Shown: piece by piece, positions 17,044 through 25,416 of the stretch
How positions within the stretch are numbered: the stretch's first letter is position 1
How the letters are laid out: each line of letters opens with the position of its first letter
Origin: RGIG5579 sp045541915
GTDB lineage: Bacteria; Bacillota; Clostridia; Oscillospirales; SIG627
NCBI GenBank assembly: GCA_045541915.1
Contig: JAZQJZ010000026.1
Location: 1-64,000, forward strand
Length of the DNA stretch: 64,000 nt
Reading direction: 5' to 3'
Translations under genes and position numbers: made by a program
Notes under the pieces: generated by a model
Databases searched by the model: none
What the model was told of the DNA's origin: nothing
Seen by the model: only the letters and a program-made list of their open reading frames with translations

Positions 17044-18589
17044 TCCGGCGCCTCCTTTCTACCATCAAAAGGACAAAAAACCACACAAAAAGGACAAAAA
17101 CAAAGATAGGAAACAGAATCCTGCCCACCCGGGAATAGAGGGTTGTTTTTTGCGAGAAGGAAACCTCACCCTCCAGAACGCCCTGCTCCAGCGGACCCAA
17201 TTCCTTTGTAATTTGACCCTTTTCGTTGATCATCGCCGAAACGCCGGAATTGGCACAGCGCACCGTACTGCGGTGGTTTTCCACGCTGCGGAAAACAGAA
17301 TGTGCCAGGTGCTGCCAAACCGCCGGAGAATCTTCATACCAGGAATCGTTTGTCACAAGCACCAAAAGATCAGCGCCATCCTTTACACTTTCTCGCACAA
17401 GGGAGGGGAAAATGGATTCAAAGCAAATGATCGCTCCCAGTTTTTTTCCGTTCCAATCCATCAAAGCACTCTCCTCTCCGGCAGCTAGGTCGGAAGAGAG
17501 CATATTGATCTCTTCCAAAAACGGAAACAAGGTGGAAAAGATCGCGCGATAGGGCATCCTCTCTCCAAAGGGAACCAAAAAGCGCTTGGAATAGGGCTTG
17601 GAAACAGAGTCTTTTTCCAATAAGACCGCGCTGTTGGAGGTGGCTCCGCCTAGCTTAAAAAAGCATCCCATGAATATGGGTGCCTGGATTTCTTCGGAAA
17701 GAGACTGATAAAGGGAAAGATACTCAGGTCTGGTGGCAAGATTGATGGGTACGGCACTTTCGGGCCAGACCACAAGGTCAACCTCCTGCCCCACCTTTTC
17801 TTTGGTTAGGGAAAGATAAGTATCCAGCGCAGACTGGGCTCCGCTCCACTTTTCACCGGAAAGGATGCATCCCTGGACAGAAGAAACCAAAATTTTCTCC
17901 TCTTCTTTTGAAACCAAATTTACAAGACCAAATAAAAGGTTGGAAACAAAAATAAGAGAGGCCAAGAAAAATGACATCGCTCGCGCTCTTTCCTTCCTGA
18001 AAAAGGCAATGGCAAGGAAAGCGCAAACAGAAAGGATCAAAACATCCACCGTTTCTGCACCGAATAAAGATGCGGATTGAATCAAAGCGGGTGCCCGATA
18101 CTGCCCCAAAGAAACCTTGATCCAGGGAAAAGCAATTTCCGAAAGCTCGGTGATCCTCTGCCCCAAAAGAATCCCAACTATAATGGAAAAAGAAAGAAAT
18201 GCAACATTTTGGGTTTTCTTGGAAAGAAAATGGCATAAAAGAGTGGGAATGGCAAAAAGAGCTCCATGGAGAAAGGAAATACCAAGCCAAGCCAAAAGGA
18301 TCACCAAGAGAGAGGTGACCCCGGAAAGGCCGGCAAAGGAAAGCGGATATAAAAAGCAGAACCAAAAATACACGAAAAAGTGATAAAAAAAGCCAAAAAA
18401 CAAGCCTTTTTTCAAGGCTCCAGTCCATCTTCCCTCTCCCCTTTCTTTCAAAAGAACATAGAAAAAGGGCGCATAAGAAATCCAGGAAAGAAGAAACAGA
18501 GAAGGAACGGAAAGAGGGAGCGCGGAGAGAAGAGCAGAAAAAAGCAAAAGGCAATACGGCCTTGCAAAAAAAGAGACAACTTTTCTCAT
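17036..18589 (-). CDS. lnt: apolipoprotein N-acyltransferase
   Basis: A 517-residue integral membrane enzyme with about seven N-terminal hydrophobic helices (1-210) and a C-terminal nitrilase domain. The catalytic set is visible: Glu in VVWPESAVP, Lys in YSKRFLVPFGE and Cys in GAIICFESIF. The later NDSWYEDSPAVWQH and RCANSGVSA segments are typical of Lnt. It N-acylates the lipidated Cys of lipoproteins. Classical lnt is absent from Bacillus-type Firmicutes but occurs in some clostridial lineages. Its placement a few kilobases from a lipoprotein array is suggestive. It heads the minus-strand operon, and GAGGTGA precedes the ATG. Confidence 0.92.
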   Translation of the reverse strand: MRKVVSFFARPYCLLLFSALLSALPLSVPSLFLLSWISYAPFFYVLLKERGEGRWTGALKKGLFFGFFYHFFVYFWFCFLYPLSFAGLSGVTSLLVILLAWLGISFLHGALFAIPTLLCHFLSKKTQNVAFLSFSIIVGILLGQRITELSEIAFPWIKVSLGQYRAPALIQSASLFGAETVDVLILSVCAFLAIAFFRKERARAMSFFLASLIFVSNLLFGLVNLVSKEEEKILVSSVQGCILSGEKWSGAQSALDTYLSLTKEKVGQEVDLVVWPESAVPINLATRPEYLSLYQSLSEEIQAPIFMGCFFKLGGATSNSAVLLEKDSVSKPYSKRFLVPFGERMPYRAIFSTLFPFLEEINMLSSDLAAGEESALMDWNGKKLGAIICFESIFPSLVRESVKDGADLLVLVTNDSWYEDSPAVWQHLAHSVFRSVENHRSTVRCANSGVSAMINEKGQITKELGPLEQGVLEGEVSFSQKTTLYSRVGRILFPIFVFVLFVWFFVLLMVERRRRNV

Positions 18590-18625
18590 TTTTTCGGCTC
18601 ACCTCTCTCCATTTTAATACATTTT

Positions 18626-18654
18626 ATTATACAACAAAAAGAGCAGAATGTAAA
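18626..18654 (-). promoter_or_regulatory. promoter of the lnt-recD2-walJ-rlmH operon
   Basis: Read on the minus strand, TTTACA and TATAAT are separated by 17 bases (the -10 is at 18631-18626). It is back-to-back with the mrp promoter. Confidence 0.7.
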
Positions 18655-18663
18655 GGCGGATTA

Positions 18664-18691
18664 TTGACAAAATAGGAAAAGAAACTATAAT
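18664..18691 (+). promoter_or_regulatory. consensus sigma-A promoter of mrp
   Basis: TTGACA (18664-18669), a 16-base spacer and TATAAT (18686-18691). Transcription would begin near 18698, which rules out the ATG at 18701 as a normal start and supports 18719. Confidence 0.85.
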
Positions 18692-18718
18692 ATTAAGAAG
18701 ATGAAAGCGAGGGATATT

Positions 18719-19534
18719 ATGAGCGAATGTACACATAACTGCGAAACTTGCGGAGCCGATTGCAGCGAACGCAAGGAAAGCTTAAAGGAAGCAGCAAATC
18801 GCAATAGCAAAATCGGAAAAGTCATTGGAATCGTCAGTGGAAAAGGCGGCGTTGGAAAAAGCCTTGTTACCTCCTTGATGGCCTCCCATACAGCGAAAAT
18901 GGGAAAGAAAACTGCCATTCTGGATGCGGATCTCACCGGCCCCAGTATTCCCAAGGCCTTTGGCATCACCCAGAGAGCCACCGCAGACGATGACGGTCTG
19001 ATCCCGGTGGAAAGCGCATCGGGAATCAAAATGATGAGTTTGAATCTCCTTTTGGAAAATGAAACCGACCCTGTGGTTTGGCGTGGTCCTGTGATTGCCG
19101 GAACGGTAAAGCAGTTCTGGACGGATGTGAACTGGGGCGAGGTGGATTATATGTATGTGGATATGCCTCCCGGAACCGGCGATGTTCCCCTAACCGTATT
19201 CCAGTCCTTACCCGTGGATGGGATCATCATTGTGACCTCTCCCCAGGATCTGGTTTCCATGATCGTGGAAAAAGCGGTGAAAATGGCAAAGCTGATGAAC
19301 ATTCCCATTCTGGGTCTGGTGGAGAATATGTCCTATTTTGTTTGCCCGGACTGCGGAAAGAAACACTCCATTTTCGGACAGAGCCACGTGGAAGAGATGG
19401 CAAAGCAGTTCCAGATCCCCTCTTTTGCCAGACTTCCCATTGATCCGAAGCTGGCCGCCATTGTGGATGCGGGCAAGATCGAGGAATACGATACGACGCC
19501 TCTTTCTGAAATGTTTGGCACCTTGGAAGCTTAA
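18719..19534 (+). CDS. Mrp/NBP35 family iron-sulfur carrier ATPase
   Basis: A 271-residue deviant P-loop ATPase (SGKGGVGKS at 40-48) of the ApbC/Mrp/NBP35 group, which holds and transfers Fe-S clusters. The N-terminus carries CX3CX2CX3C (Cys4, 8, 11, 15), a possible extra cluster ligand set. The C-terminal CPDCGKKH supplies the CxxC typical of dimer-bridged clusters. I start at the ATG at 18719 (GAGGG upstream); the ATG at 18701 lies at the predicted transcription start. Monocistronic, ending in a terminator shared with lplA. Confidence 0.9.
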   Translation: MSECTHNCETCGADCSERKESLKEAANRNSKIGKVIGIVSGKGGVGKSLVTSLMASHTAKMGKKTAILDADLTGPSIPKAFGITQRATADDDGLIPVESASGIKMMSLNLLLENETDPVVWRGPVIAGTVKQFWTDVNWGEVDYMYVDMPPGTGDVPLTVFQSLPVDGIIIVTSPQDLVSMIVEKAVKMAKLMNIPILGLVENMSYFVCPDCGKKHSIFGQSHVEEMAKQFQIPSFARLPIDPKLAAIVDAGKIEEYDTTPLSEMFGTLEA

Positions 19535-19549
19535 AATCTGAATCCAAAT

Positions 19550-19584
19550 AAAAAGTACTGCGGAAAATCCGCAGTACTTTTTTT
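19550..19584. terminator. bidirectional terminator between mrp and lplA
   Basis: AAAGTACTGCGGA pairs with TCCGCAGTACTTT around a short loop, with T on both outer sides. Confidence 0.9.
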
Positions 19585-20554
19585 ATGAACGAAGAAATGA
19601 AAAGCGCGCCAAATCTTTTACCTGGGGAATGGAAGAGGATATTAGCGCCCGTTGGATGCTTTCATCGGAAAAGGCGATTCCGGTAAGAAGACGAGAAATT
19701 TCGGGACAGAGCGAAGCGTCCATGGCATCGGAAAAGACCTGTGCTTTGGAAATTTTGCCTTTTTCAAAGGAGAGCAGAAGTTGCACTCCACCCCAGGGCA
19801 AACGCTTTTTCCATTCCAGGTCAAATTTCGGTGTTTGACCCAGTTTCCATTCTACACTCTCGTGCTTTGCTCGATATTCCTCCAGTTCTTTTTGCTCTTT
19901 TTCGCAAAAGGACCATTCACCGTAATAGCCGTATTCGGCTTCCCACGCTTTTAAAATCGCTCCTTTTACAGCCCTCACCGTCAAATCCGGCGAAAAACGA
20001 TTCAAATTACAGACCCGGGAACGAACCGACGAGATTCCTTTGGAGCGGATCTTTTCCGGATCCACTGTAAGATAACGGGAAAGACGGTCCAAGTCGGAAG
20101 AAACAAGAAGGGTTCCGTGGTGCTGCTTTTTCCCCTTTCGGTCTGCAAAGGCATTGCCGGAGAATTTATAGTCCTCGACCACAAGGTCATTTCGGCCGGA
20201 AAACGAGCACGGGATACCAAGGGACTCAATGGCTTTCAAAATAAGAGAAAGCTGCCTGGATAGGTCATAGCGCTTTGCACCGGCAATGAAAGAAAAATTC
20301 AGATTTCCAAGATCGTGATACACCGCACCGCCACCGCTGACGCGGCGCACCAATTGAACCTGATCCCGCCTCATCTGATCCAGATCACACTCCAGCCAGG
20401 GATTCTGATTTTTGCCGATGATCACCGCATTTTCATTTTGATAAAAATACAAGATCAAATCTTCTTCTCCCACGTGATCCAAAAACCATTCATCTATTGC
20501 CAGGTTCGTATATCCGTCAAGAGAAGGAGAAGAATAAACAAAATTCCGTTCCAT
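19583..20554 (-). CDS. lplA: lipoate-protein ligase A
   Basis: A 323-residue ligase that activates free lipoate with ATP and attaches it to lipoyl domains. Motifs of the catalytic domain are VIIGKNQNPW, RRVSGGGAVYHDLGNLNFSF and the lysine region of DYKFSGNA, followed by HHGTLL. A C-terminal accessory domain (about 245-323) fits full-length LplA. GGAAGGGG lies before the ATG. No lipoyl-dependent complex is in this window, so the acceptor (for example GcvH) must be encoded elsewhere. Confidence 0.93.
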   Translation of the reverse strand: MERNFVYSSPSLDGYTNLAIDEWFLDHVGEEDLILYFYQNENAVIIGKNQNPWLECDLDQMRRDQVQLVRRVSGGGAVYHDLGNLNFSFIAGAKRYDLSRQLSLILKAIESLGIPCSFSGRNDLVVEDYKFSGNAFADRKGKKQHHGTLLVSSDLDRLSRYLTVDPEKIRSKGISSVRSRVCNLNRFSPDLTVRAVKGAILKAWEAEYGYYGEWSFCEKEQKELEEYRAKHESVEWKLGQTPKFDLEWKKRLPWGGVQLLLSFEKGKISKAQVFSDAMDASLCPEISRLLTGIAFSDESIQRALISSSIPQVKDLARFSFLRS

Positions 20555-20578
20555 TGAACACCCCTTCCTTTCCCATTT

Positions 20579-20606
20579 AGTATAGCAAATCGAAAAAAAA
20601 ACGCAA
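20579..20606 (-). promoter_or_regulatory. promoter of lplA
   Basis: On the minus strand TTGCGT and TATACT are 16 bases apart (-10 at 20584-20579), just upstream of the lplA start and close to the divergent radA promoter. Confidence 0.6.
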
Positions 20607-20613
20607 GTTCAAA

Positions 20614-20642
20614 TTGACACTTTTTCACTTTTTTTCTATAAT
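20614..20642 (+). promoter_or_regulatory. consensus promoter of radA
   Basis: TTGACA (20614-20619), exactly 17 bases, TATAAT (20637-20642). The short leader runs to an AAAGGAG site before the ATG at 20671. Confidence 0.9.
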
Positions 20643-20670
20643 GGTATCAATCATAAAAAAGGAGCCGATT

Positions 20671-22065
20671 ATGGCAGATAAAACAAAAACCATCTATGTT
20701 TGTTCGCAGTGCGGTGCTGTGCAGACCAAATGGTCGGGTCAGTGCCGGGAATGCGGAGAATGGAACACCATGGAAGAGGAAGTGCAAAGGGTCTTATCCC
20801 CCTCCAAATCCTCGAAAAAGGAATCCTCTTTGACAGAGGATTTTGCCGGCGCTGTCAAGCTTTGCGACATTCGGGAGGAAGCGCTTTCCGGAGAGCGGTA
20901 CCAAACGGGAATCGGTGAGCTGGACCGGGCTTTGGGTGGCGGAATCGTCCGTGGCTCTGTGGCGCTGATCTCCGGCGAGCCGGGCATTGGAAAATCCACC
21001 CTTTTGCTTCAGATCTGCAAAGAAATGAAGGGACTTTCCGTGCTTTACGTTTCCGGCGAAGAATCTCAAATGCAGATCAAGCTTCGTGCAAAACGCCTGG
21101 GTGCTTTGACCGATAATATTTATCTGCAGTGCGAAACCGATATTGACGGAATTTTGGCAGAAACAGAGCGGATCCAGCCGGATATTCTCATCATTGATTC
21201 GGTTCAAACCATGCAAGACTCTGCCCTTTCGGCATCGGCCGGCAGTACCTCACAGGTGAAAAACTGCACCGGTCGGATCTTATCGCTGACCAAAAAAAGC
21301 GGCTTTTCCACCATTTTGGTAGGACACGTAAACAAGGACGGTGTCATTGCCGGGCCGAAACTTTTGGAGCATATGGTGGATGTGGTTCTGACCTTTGAGG
21401 GAGAGCGCACCCAAAGCTGCCGCATTCTTCGCGCCATCAAAAATCGATACGGCTCCACCAATGAAATTGGCCTTTTCGAAATGACCGATGCAGGGCTTGA
21501 GGAAGTGCCCGATCCCAGCAGAAGACTTCTGGAGGACAGTCCGAAAAACGTTTCCGGTTCTTGCCCGGTCTGCCTGATGGAGGGAACCCGTCCCATTATG
21601 ACCGAGGTGCAAACGCTGATCACAAAATCTCCCTTCCCCAACCCCAAGCGCCTTTCCAGTGGAGTGGATTTTAACCGAATGGCTATGCTTTTGGCGGTGC
21701 TGGAAAAACGGCTGGGACTTCGCTTCTTTGATCGGGATGTGTATATGAATGTAGTGGGAGGTCTTCGCCTGGACGAAACAGCCGCTGACCTTGGCATCTG
21801 CACCGCCGCCATTTCCAGCGCAATGGATTACAAGCTACCCGGAACGCTCATTGCCATTGGTGAAGTGGGACTTTCCGGTGAATGCCGCACCGTGGGAGAT
21901 TCCGATCTTCGGGTTGCAGAAGCCGCAAGACTTGGCTTTGAAACCATCCTCCTTCCTAAAAAGCAGGTGGAGCGCTTGAAAAAGAAGCCCTCCGGTGTGA
22001 AGCTGATTCCCGTTCGAAGCGTTTTCGATCTGCTGGACACCTTAAAGAGTCTTTGCCATGAATAA
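20671..22065 (+). CDS. radA: DNA repair protein RadA
   Basis: A 464-residue RadA (Sms). It has an N-terminal zinc finger (CSQCG and CRECGEW), a RecA-like core with Walker A GEPGIGKST, the diagnostic KNRYGST motif, and a C-terminal Lon-like domain. RadA is a hexameric helicase promoting branch migration in recombination and repair. I start at the ATG at 20671 (MADKTK); upstream in-frame codons overlap the promoter. mazG follows with an 8-base overlap, so the two are translationally coupled. Confidence 0.96.
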   Translation: MADKTKTIYVCSQCGAVQTKWSGQCRECGEWNTMEEEVQRVLSPSKSSKKESSLTEDFAGAVKLCDIREEALSGERYQTGIGELDRALGGGIVRGSVALISGEPGIGKSTLLLQICKEMKGLSVLYVSGEESQMQIKLRAKRLGALTDNIYLQCETDIDGILAETERIQPDILIIDSVQTMQDSALSASAGSTSQVKNCTGRILSLTKKSGFSTILVGHVNKDGVIAGPKLLEHMVDVVLTFEGERTQSCRILRAIKNRYGSTNEIGLFEMTDAGLEEVPDPSRRLLEDSPKNVSGSCPVCLMEGTRPIMTEVQTLITKSPFPNPKRLSSGVDFNRMAMLLAVLEKRLGLRFFDRDVYMNVVGGLRLDETAADLGICTAAISSAMDYKLPGTLIAIGEVGLSGECRTVGDSDLRVAEAARLGFETILLPKKQVERLKKKPSGVKLIPVRSVFDLLDTLKSLCHE

Positions 22066-22693
22066 GGCGTACTTTGAAGGAAAAGAAAGCTTTTCCTTTT
22101 CCGATCTGGTGGAAATTGTTGCCATTCTCCGATCTGCCGAGGGTTGCCCTTGGGATCGGGAGCAAACTCACACCACGCTTCGAAACAACTTTGTGGAAGA
22201 AGCCTATGAGGTTTGCGAGGGAATCGATCAAAATGACAACACGCTCCTTTGTGAAGAATTGGGAGATGTGCTACTTCAGGTGGTATTTCACACCGGCATT
22301 GCAAAAGACGAAGGTGCTTTTCAGATGGACGATGTGATCTGCGGCATTTGCAAAAAGATGATTTCCCGTCATCCTCACGTTTTTGCCAGCGAAAAAGAAG
22401 GGAAACAGGAAAGCTGGGAAGAAATCAAAAAAAGAGAAAAGGGAGAAAAAAGCCTTTCTGATTCTCTTTGCCGCATTTCTACATCCCTTCCGGCTTTAAA
22501 ACGAGCGGAAAAATTCATTAAAAAGGGGGCTGCTCCCCTCTCTTCCCAGGAATCTGAAAAAGCAAAACTGACCCGGTGGGGGGAGAAATTTTACGACCTT
22601 TGCGATCAAGCAGTAAAGGCCGGGGTGGATCCGGAAGAGGCTTTAAATTGCTATTTGAAAAATATCATTAAAAAATGCACAAATTGTGAATAA
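22058..22693 (+). CDS. mazG: MazG family nucleoside triphosphate pyrophosphohydrolase
   Basis: A 211-residue all-alpha NTP pyrophosphatase. CPWDREQTH starts the core. The metal-binding acidic residues are in NNFVEEAYEV and EELGDVLLQVVFH. It hydrolyses (d)NTPs to monophosphates and cleans aberrant nucleotides. It is shorter than E. coli MazG and carries one complete domain plus a partial second one (about 150-205, with KAEKFIKKG and WGEKFYDL). Coupled to radA by overlap. Confidence 0.93.
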   Translation: MNKAYFEGKESFSFSDLVEIVAILRSAEGCPWDREQTHTTLRNNFVEEAYEVCEGIDQNDNTLLCEELGDVLLQVVFHTGIAKDEGAFQMDDVICGICKKMISRHPHVFASEKEGKQESWEEIKKREKGEKSLSDSLCRISTSLPALKRAEKFIKKGAAPLSSQESEKAKLTRWGEKFYDLCDQAVKAGVDPEEALNCYLKNIIKKCTNCE

Positions 22694-22740
22694 TTTTTTT
22701 ATGTTTTTTGTCGATTTTTATTCGAATGTGTGAAAAACCC

Positions 22741-22769
22741 TTGAAAATATAATTTTCCGGTGATACAAT
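22741..22769 (+). promoter_or_regulatory. promoter of hup
   Basis: TTGAAA (22741-22746), 17 bases, TACAAT (22764-22769) with a TGA extension. It lies 40 bases upstream of the HU start. Confidence 0.8.
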
Positions 22770-22809
22770 ATAAAAAAGGAATCATTTCAACAATGAAGGA
22801 GAGATTTTC

Positions 22810-23085
22810 ATGAACAAGACTCAGTTGACTGAGGCGCTGGCTTCCAAGACCAACATGAAGAAAAAGGATGCAGAGGCTGCCATCAACAGCGTATTTGCAA
22901 CCATTACGGAGGCTCTCATCAAAGGCGAAAAAGTTCAGATTTCCGGGTTTGGCAGCTTTGAAACAAAAAAACGCGCAGAACGGATCGGTCGCAATCCTCA
23001 CACTCACGAGGAGATTAAGATCCCTGCTTTTAAGAGCGCGTGCTTCTCACCCAGCAAGACCCTGAAAAGTGTAATCAATAAGTAA
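22810..23085 (+). CDS. hup: HU family nucleoid DNA-binding protein
   Basis: A 91-residue histone-like protein. MNKTQLTEALA, the ISGFGSFE loop and GRNPHTHEEI with the DNA-intercalating proline arm are diagnostic. It bends and compacts DNA as a dimer. It has its own promoter, a GAAGGAGAG site and a terminator. The small-gene cluster hup-rqcP-yabP-yabQ-divIC is typical of spore-forming Firmicutes. Confidence 0.97.
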   Translation: MNKTQLTEALASKTNMKKKDAEAAINSVFATITEALIKGEKVQISGFGSFETKKRAERIGRNPHTHEEIKIPAFKSACFSPSKTLKSVINK

Positions 23086-23089
23086 AGGA

Positions 23090-23120
23090 CAAGAGGGGCT
23101 GCCCGAGGGCGGTCCCCTTT
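23090..23120 (+). terminator. terminator or attenuator between hup and rqcP
   Basis: AGGGG...GCCC pairs with GGGC...CCCCT, followed by TTTTTT. It ends only about 10 bases before the rqcP start codon, leaving no room for a separate promoter after it. Confidence 0.75.
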
Positions 23121-23130
23121 TTTATAAATT

Positions 23131-23370
23131 GTGAGACTGGACAAATATTTAAAGGTTTCCCGCATTATCAAGCGTCGCACGGTGGCAAACGATGCTTGCA
23201 GCGAAAGCCACGTTTTGGTCAACGGAAAGGTAGTAAAACCTGCTTATGACCTGAAATTGGGCGATGTGATCGAGGTTCACTTCGGCGAGCGAGTCTTCCG
23301 TTGCCGGGTGAAGAATATGCCGGAACACGTTGGAAAAAGCGACGCCGCCGGACTTTATGAGGTGTTATAA
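23131..23370 (+). CDS. rqcP: RNA-binding S4 domain protein RqcP
   Basis: A 79-residue S4-domain protein of the YabO/RqcP type. MRLDKYLKVSRIIKRRTVA and the LNGK-like VNGKVVKP turn match the family. RqcP works with RqcH in alanine tailing of peptides on stalled 50S subunits. The GTG at 23131 is set by the conserved N-terminus. No Shine-Dalgarno is visible: the preceding bases are the T tract of the hup terminator. Expression may depend on read-through and a leader structure. yabP follows within 60 bases. Confidence 0.92.
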   Translation: MRLDKYLKVSRIIKRRTVANDACSESHVLVNGKVVKPAYDLKLGDVIEVHFGERVFRCRVKNMPEHVGKSDAAGLYEVL

Positions 23371-23425
23371 GGCATAAGTGTCGGATTTCTTTCATAGAAT
23401 GAACTACCGAAGCGAGGTGAATTTT

Positions 23426-23692
23426 ATGGAAGAAAAAAAGCATACAGTTCGAATGGAAGAGAGAAGCTCTCTTCATTTGACCGGCATTCTTTCTGTGATC
23501 GGATTCCGCGAGGAAGAAGTGGAGCTGGAAAGCAGTCTGGGTATTTGCCAGATCACCGGAACGGGGCTGCATATGGAAAAGCTGGATCTGGAAACAGGGC
23601 AGGTGATCCTGACAGGAAAGATCATCAGCCTTTACTATCCGGAAGATTCTGCACCGGAAAAAGGCGGTCTAATCCGGAGACTGTTCTCCTGA
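23426..23692 (+). CDS. yabP: spore protein YabP
   Basis: An 88-residue YabP-family protein. MEERSSLHLTGILSVIGF, TGTGLHMEKLDLETGQV and GKIISLYYPE follow the family pattern. In Bacillus it is needed for sporulation under mother-cell control, although its exact role is unresolved. I start at the ATG at 23426 because GCGAGGTG lies 7 bases upstream. Its TGA overlaps the yabQ ATG. Confidence 0.92.
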   Translation: MEEKKHTVRMEERSSLHLTGILSVIGFREEEVELESSLGICQITGTGLHMEKLDLETGQVILTGKIISLYYPEDSAPEKGGLIRRLFS

Positions 23693-24198
23693 TGGAAAAC
23701 CAAATTGCGCTGGACACTTCCCTATTTTTATATTCCATCGCCTTGGGGTTTGCCGCAGGACTTTTTTTTGAGGTCTTCCGTTTTGTGCGGTTGGCAATAC
23801 GTCACCCCGATTGCATCACGGTTCTGGAGGATCTACTTTTCTTTTTACCGCTCAGTGGAGTGTTTCTTCTTTTCACCTTTGTTTTTTCAGACGGAACGCT
23901 TCGCTGGTTTTCCCTTGCAGGCCTTTCTATGGGCTTTTTTCTGTATTTTTCCACTCTGGGAAAGGTTCTTTCCTTCTTTTCTGATCGGATTTTGAGATGG
24001 TTTCGCGCCACTTTACAATTTATTTACAGAAAAACCTTCTCTCCGTTTCTGCGCATTTTAAAAAAAGTAACAATTTATCTCTTTACGAGAGGAAAAAGAG
24101 CGGTTATAATAATTTTAAGGATCAGACAAAAAAAGCGAATGAAAAAACAGAAGGATCTTTTGATTCAAAAGATAAAAAAAGGATCTTTCCTGAAATAG
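23692..24198 (+). CDS. yabQ: spore cortex protein YabQ
   Basis: A 168-residue membrane protein with four or so hydrophobic helices in the first 115 residues (including FFEVFRFVR) and a highly basic tail. This matches YabQ, required for cortex formation and located in the spore outer membrane in Bacillus. The ATG shares its A with the yabP stop (TGATG), so translation is coupled. divIC starts 12 bases later. Confidence 0.88.
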   Translation: MENQIALDTSLFLYSIALGFAAGLFFEVFRFVRLAIRHPDCITVLEDLLFFLPLSGVFLLFTFVFSDGTLRWFSLAGLSMGFFLYFSTLGKVLSFFSDRILRWFRATLQFIYRKTFSPFLRILKKVTIYLFTRGKRAVIIILRIRQKKRMKKQKDLLIQKIKKGSFLK

Positions 24199-24210
24199 AT
24201 AGGAGTTCCT

Positions 24211-24489
24211 ATGGGACATAAACTTGGTTTTTTTGCCAAACTGGCATTTCTTGCTATTCTTTTCTTTTTGGCGATCTCCATTGTGGATAAGAACATTGAG
24301 ATCAATTCTTTGAAAAAGGAAGAGGAAAAGCTGGCCGCTCAACGACAAGCATATACACTGAAGGTGGAACGGCTCAATGCCCAGCTGGAAGAAGAGGTAA
24401 CAGAAGAAACCATCAAACGAATTGCCAGAGAGAAATTAAACCTTAGGGATCCGGACGATCTGGTCTATGCCAACGATCTGCCAAACTGA
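24211..24489 (+). CDS. divIC: septum formation initiator, DivIC/FtsB family
   Basis: A 92-residue bitopic protein. It has a short cytoplasmic N-terminus, one membrane helix (about 9-25), a coiled coil (about 28-68) and the conserved end IKRIAREKLNLRDPDDLVYA. It forms a complex with FtsL and DivIB/FtsQ in the divisome; both partners are encoded at 60698-61345 and 51210-51986. The yabQ-divIC pairing is conserved in Firmicutes. Confidence 0.93.
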   Translation: MGHKLGFFAKLAFLAILFFLAISIVDKNIEINSLKKEEEKLAAQRQAYTLKVERLNAQLEEEVTEETIKRIAREKLNLRDPDDLVYANDLPN

Positions 24490-24495
24490 TATCAA

Positions 24496-24528
24496 GAAGA
24501 ATCGAGCTTTTTGCTCGATTCTTTTTTT
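24496..24528 (+). terminator. terminator after divIC
   Basis: AGAATCGAGC pairs with GCTCGATTCT around TTTTT and is followed by a T run. Confidence 0.92.
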
Positions 24529-24618
24529 GTTTAAAAAAGATTTCTTGCAGTACTGAATAATTTTTCTTTCATCGTGAAAAATAGAAACACAATAATAAAA
24601 GCACGAAAGGAAATTACC

Positions 24619-25335
24619 ATGGCCAATCAAACGAAAAAACAGAATACTGCCGGCGGGGGCTTATACATAGCCCTGGCTATTTGTATTCTTTCTGTCATTT
24701 GTATCGGCGTTTACAGCGCCATCATCAGTATTTTTGACTCTCCCACCCTGGAGGATCCCATTGTGGAACAGGAAAAGAACGAGGGCGGACAAAAGTTGCC
24801 TGAAATCATCGTAGAAACACCGAAGGTTACCGATTCCGGCGTAGAAAAAGAACCGGAAAAGCCTGTGGTGGAAAATCAGGAAGAAGAGGCTCCAGAGCAA
24901 AATGTCAATGCCGTTCCCACGCCACCCAGCTACACCATGCCGGTGGCCGGTGAAATTGCAGTGGCCTTTTCCAACGACGTTTTGGTGTATTCCGAAACCA
25001 TGAACGATTATCGGGTTCACAACGGAGTGGATCTTTCCGCCGTTTTGGGAACACCGGTCAAAGCCTTTACGGGTGGCGTGGTTCTGCAGGTGTACGAAGA
25101 CCCCTTGATGGGACAGACTGTGGTGATCGATCACGGAAACGGGCTCAAGAGCACGTATCAGAATCTTTCTCCCGAGCTTGCCAGCGGAATTGAAGTGGGA
25201 GTGGAGGTAAAAGAAGGACAAGTGATTGGCGGTGTCGGCGAATCTGCTTTGATTGAATGCGCCATTCCTCCTCACCTGCACTTTGAAGTCACCGAAAACA
25301 ATGCTTTTGTGGATCCCATGCGCTATTTCCAATAA
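24619..25335 (+). CDS. SpoIIQ-like M23 peptidase
   Basis: A 238-residue protein with one N-terminal membrane helix (about 14-36), an acidic linker and a C-terminal LytM/M23 domain. The zinc-site motifs are present: HNGVDLS with first His and Asp, DHGNG, and HLHFEV. The topology and neighbours (yabP, yabQ, divIC) fit SpoIIQ, the forespore partner of SpoIIIAH (encoded at 39809-40468) in the engulfment channel. Unlike Bacillus SpoIIQ, which has lost a metal ligand, this copy looks catalytically complete, as in other clostridia. The ATG at 24619 is preceded by GAAAGGAAA. An alternative is a vegetative cell-wall endopeptidase. Confidence 0.82.
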   Translation: MANQTKKQNTAGGGLYIALAICILSVICIGVYSAIISIFDSPTLEDPIVEQEKNEGGQKLPEIIVETPKVTDSGVEKEPEKPVVENQEEEAPEQNVNAVPTPPSYTMPVAGEIAVAFSNDVLVYSETMNDYRVHNGVDLSAVLGTPVKAFTGGVVLQVYEDPLMGQTVVIDHGNGLKSTYQNLSPELASGIEVGVEVKEGQVIGGVGESALIECAIPPHLHFEVTENNAFVDPMRYFQ

Positions 25336-25375
25336 GCGTTTTTCAAGGCAACAGATCGAAAAAACAACTGTCTAC

Positions 25376-25412
25376 AAAAAAAGTCGCGATGCTATGGCCT
25401 CGTGACTTTTTC
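25376..25412 (+). terminator. terminator after the SpoIIQ-like gene
   Basis: AAAAAGTCGCGA pairs with TCGTGACTTTTT with one mismatch, followed by TCTTT. Confidence 0.8.
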
Positions 25413-25416
25413 TTTG

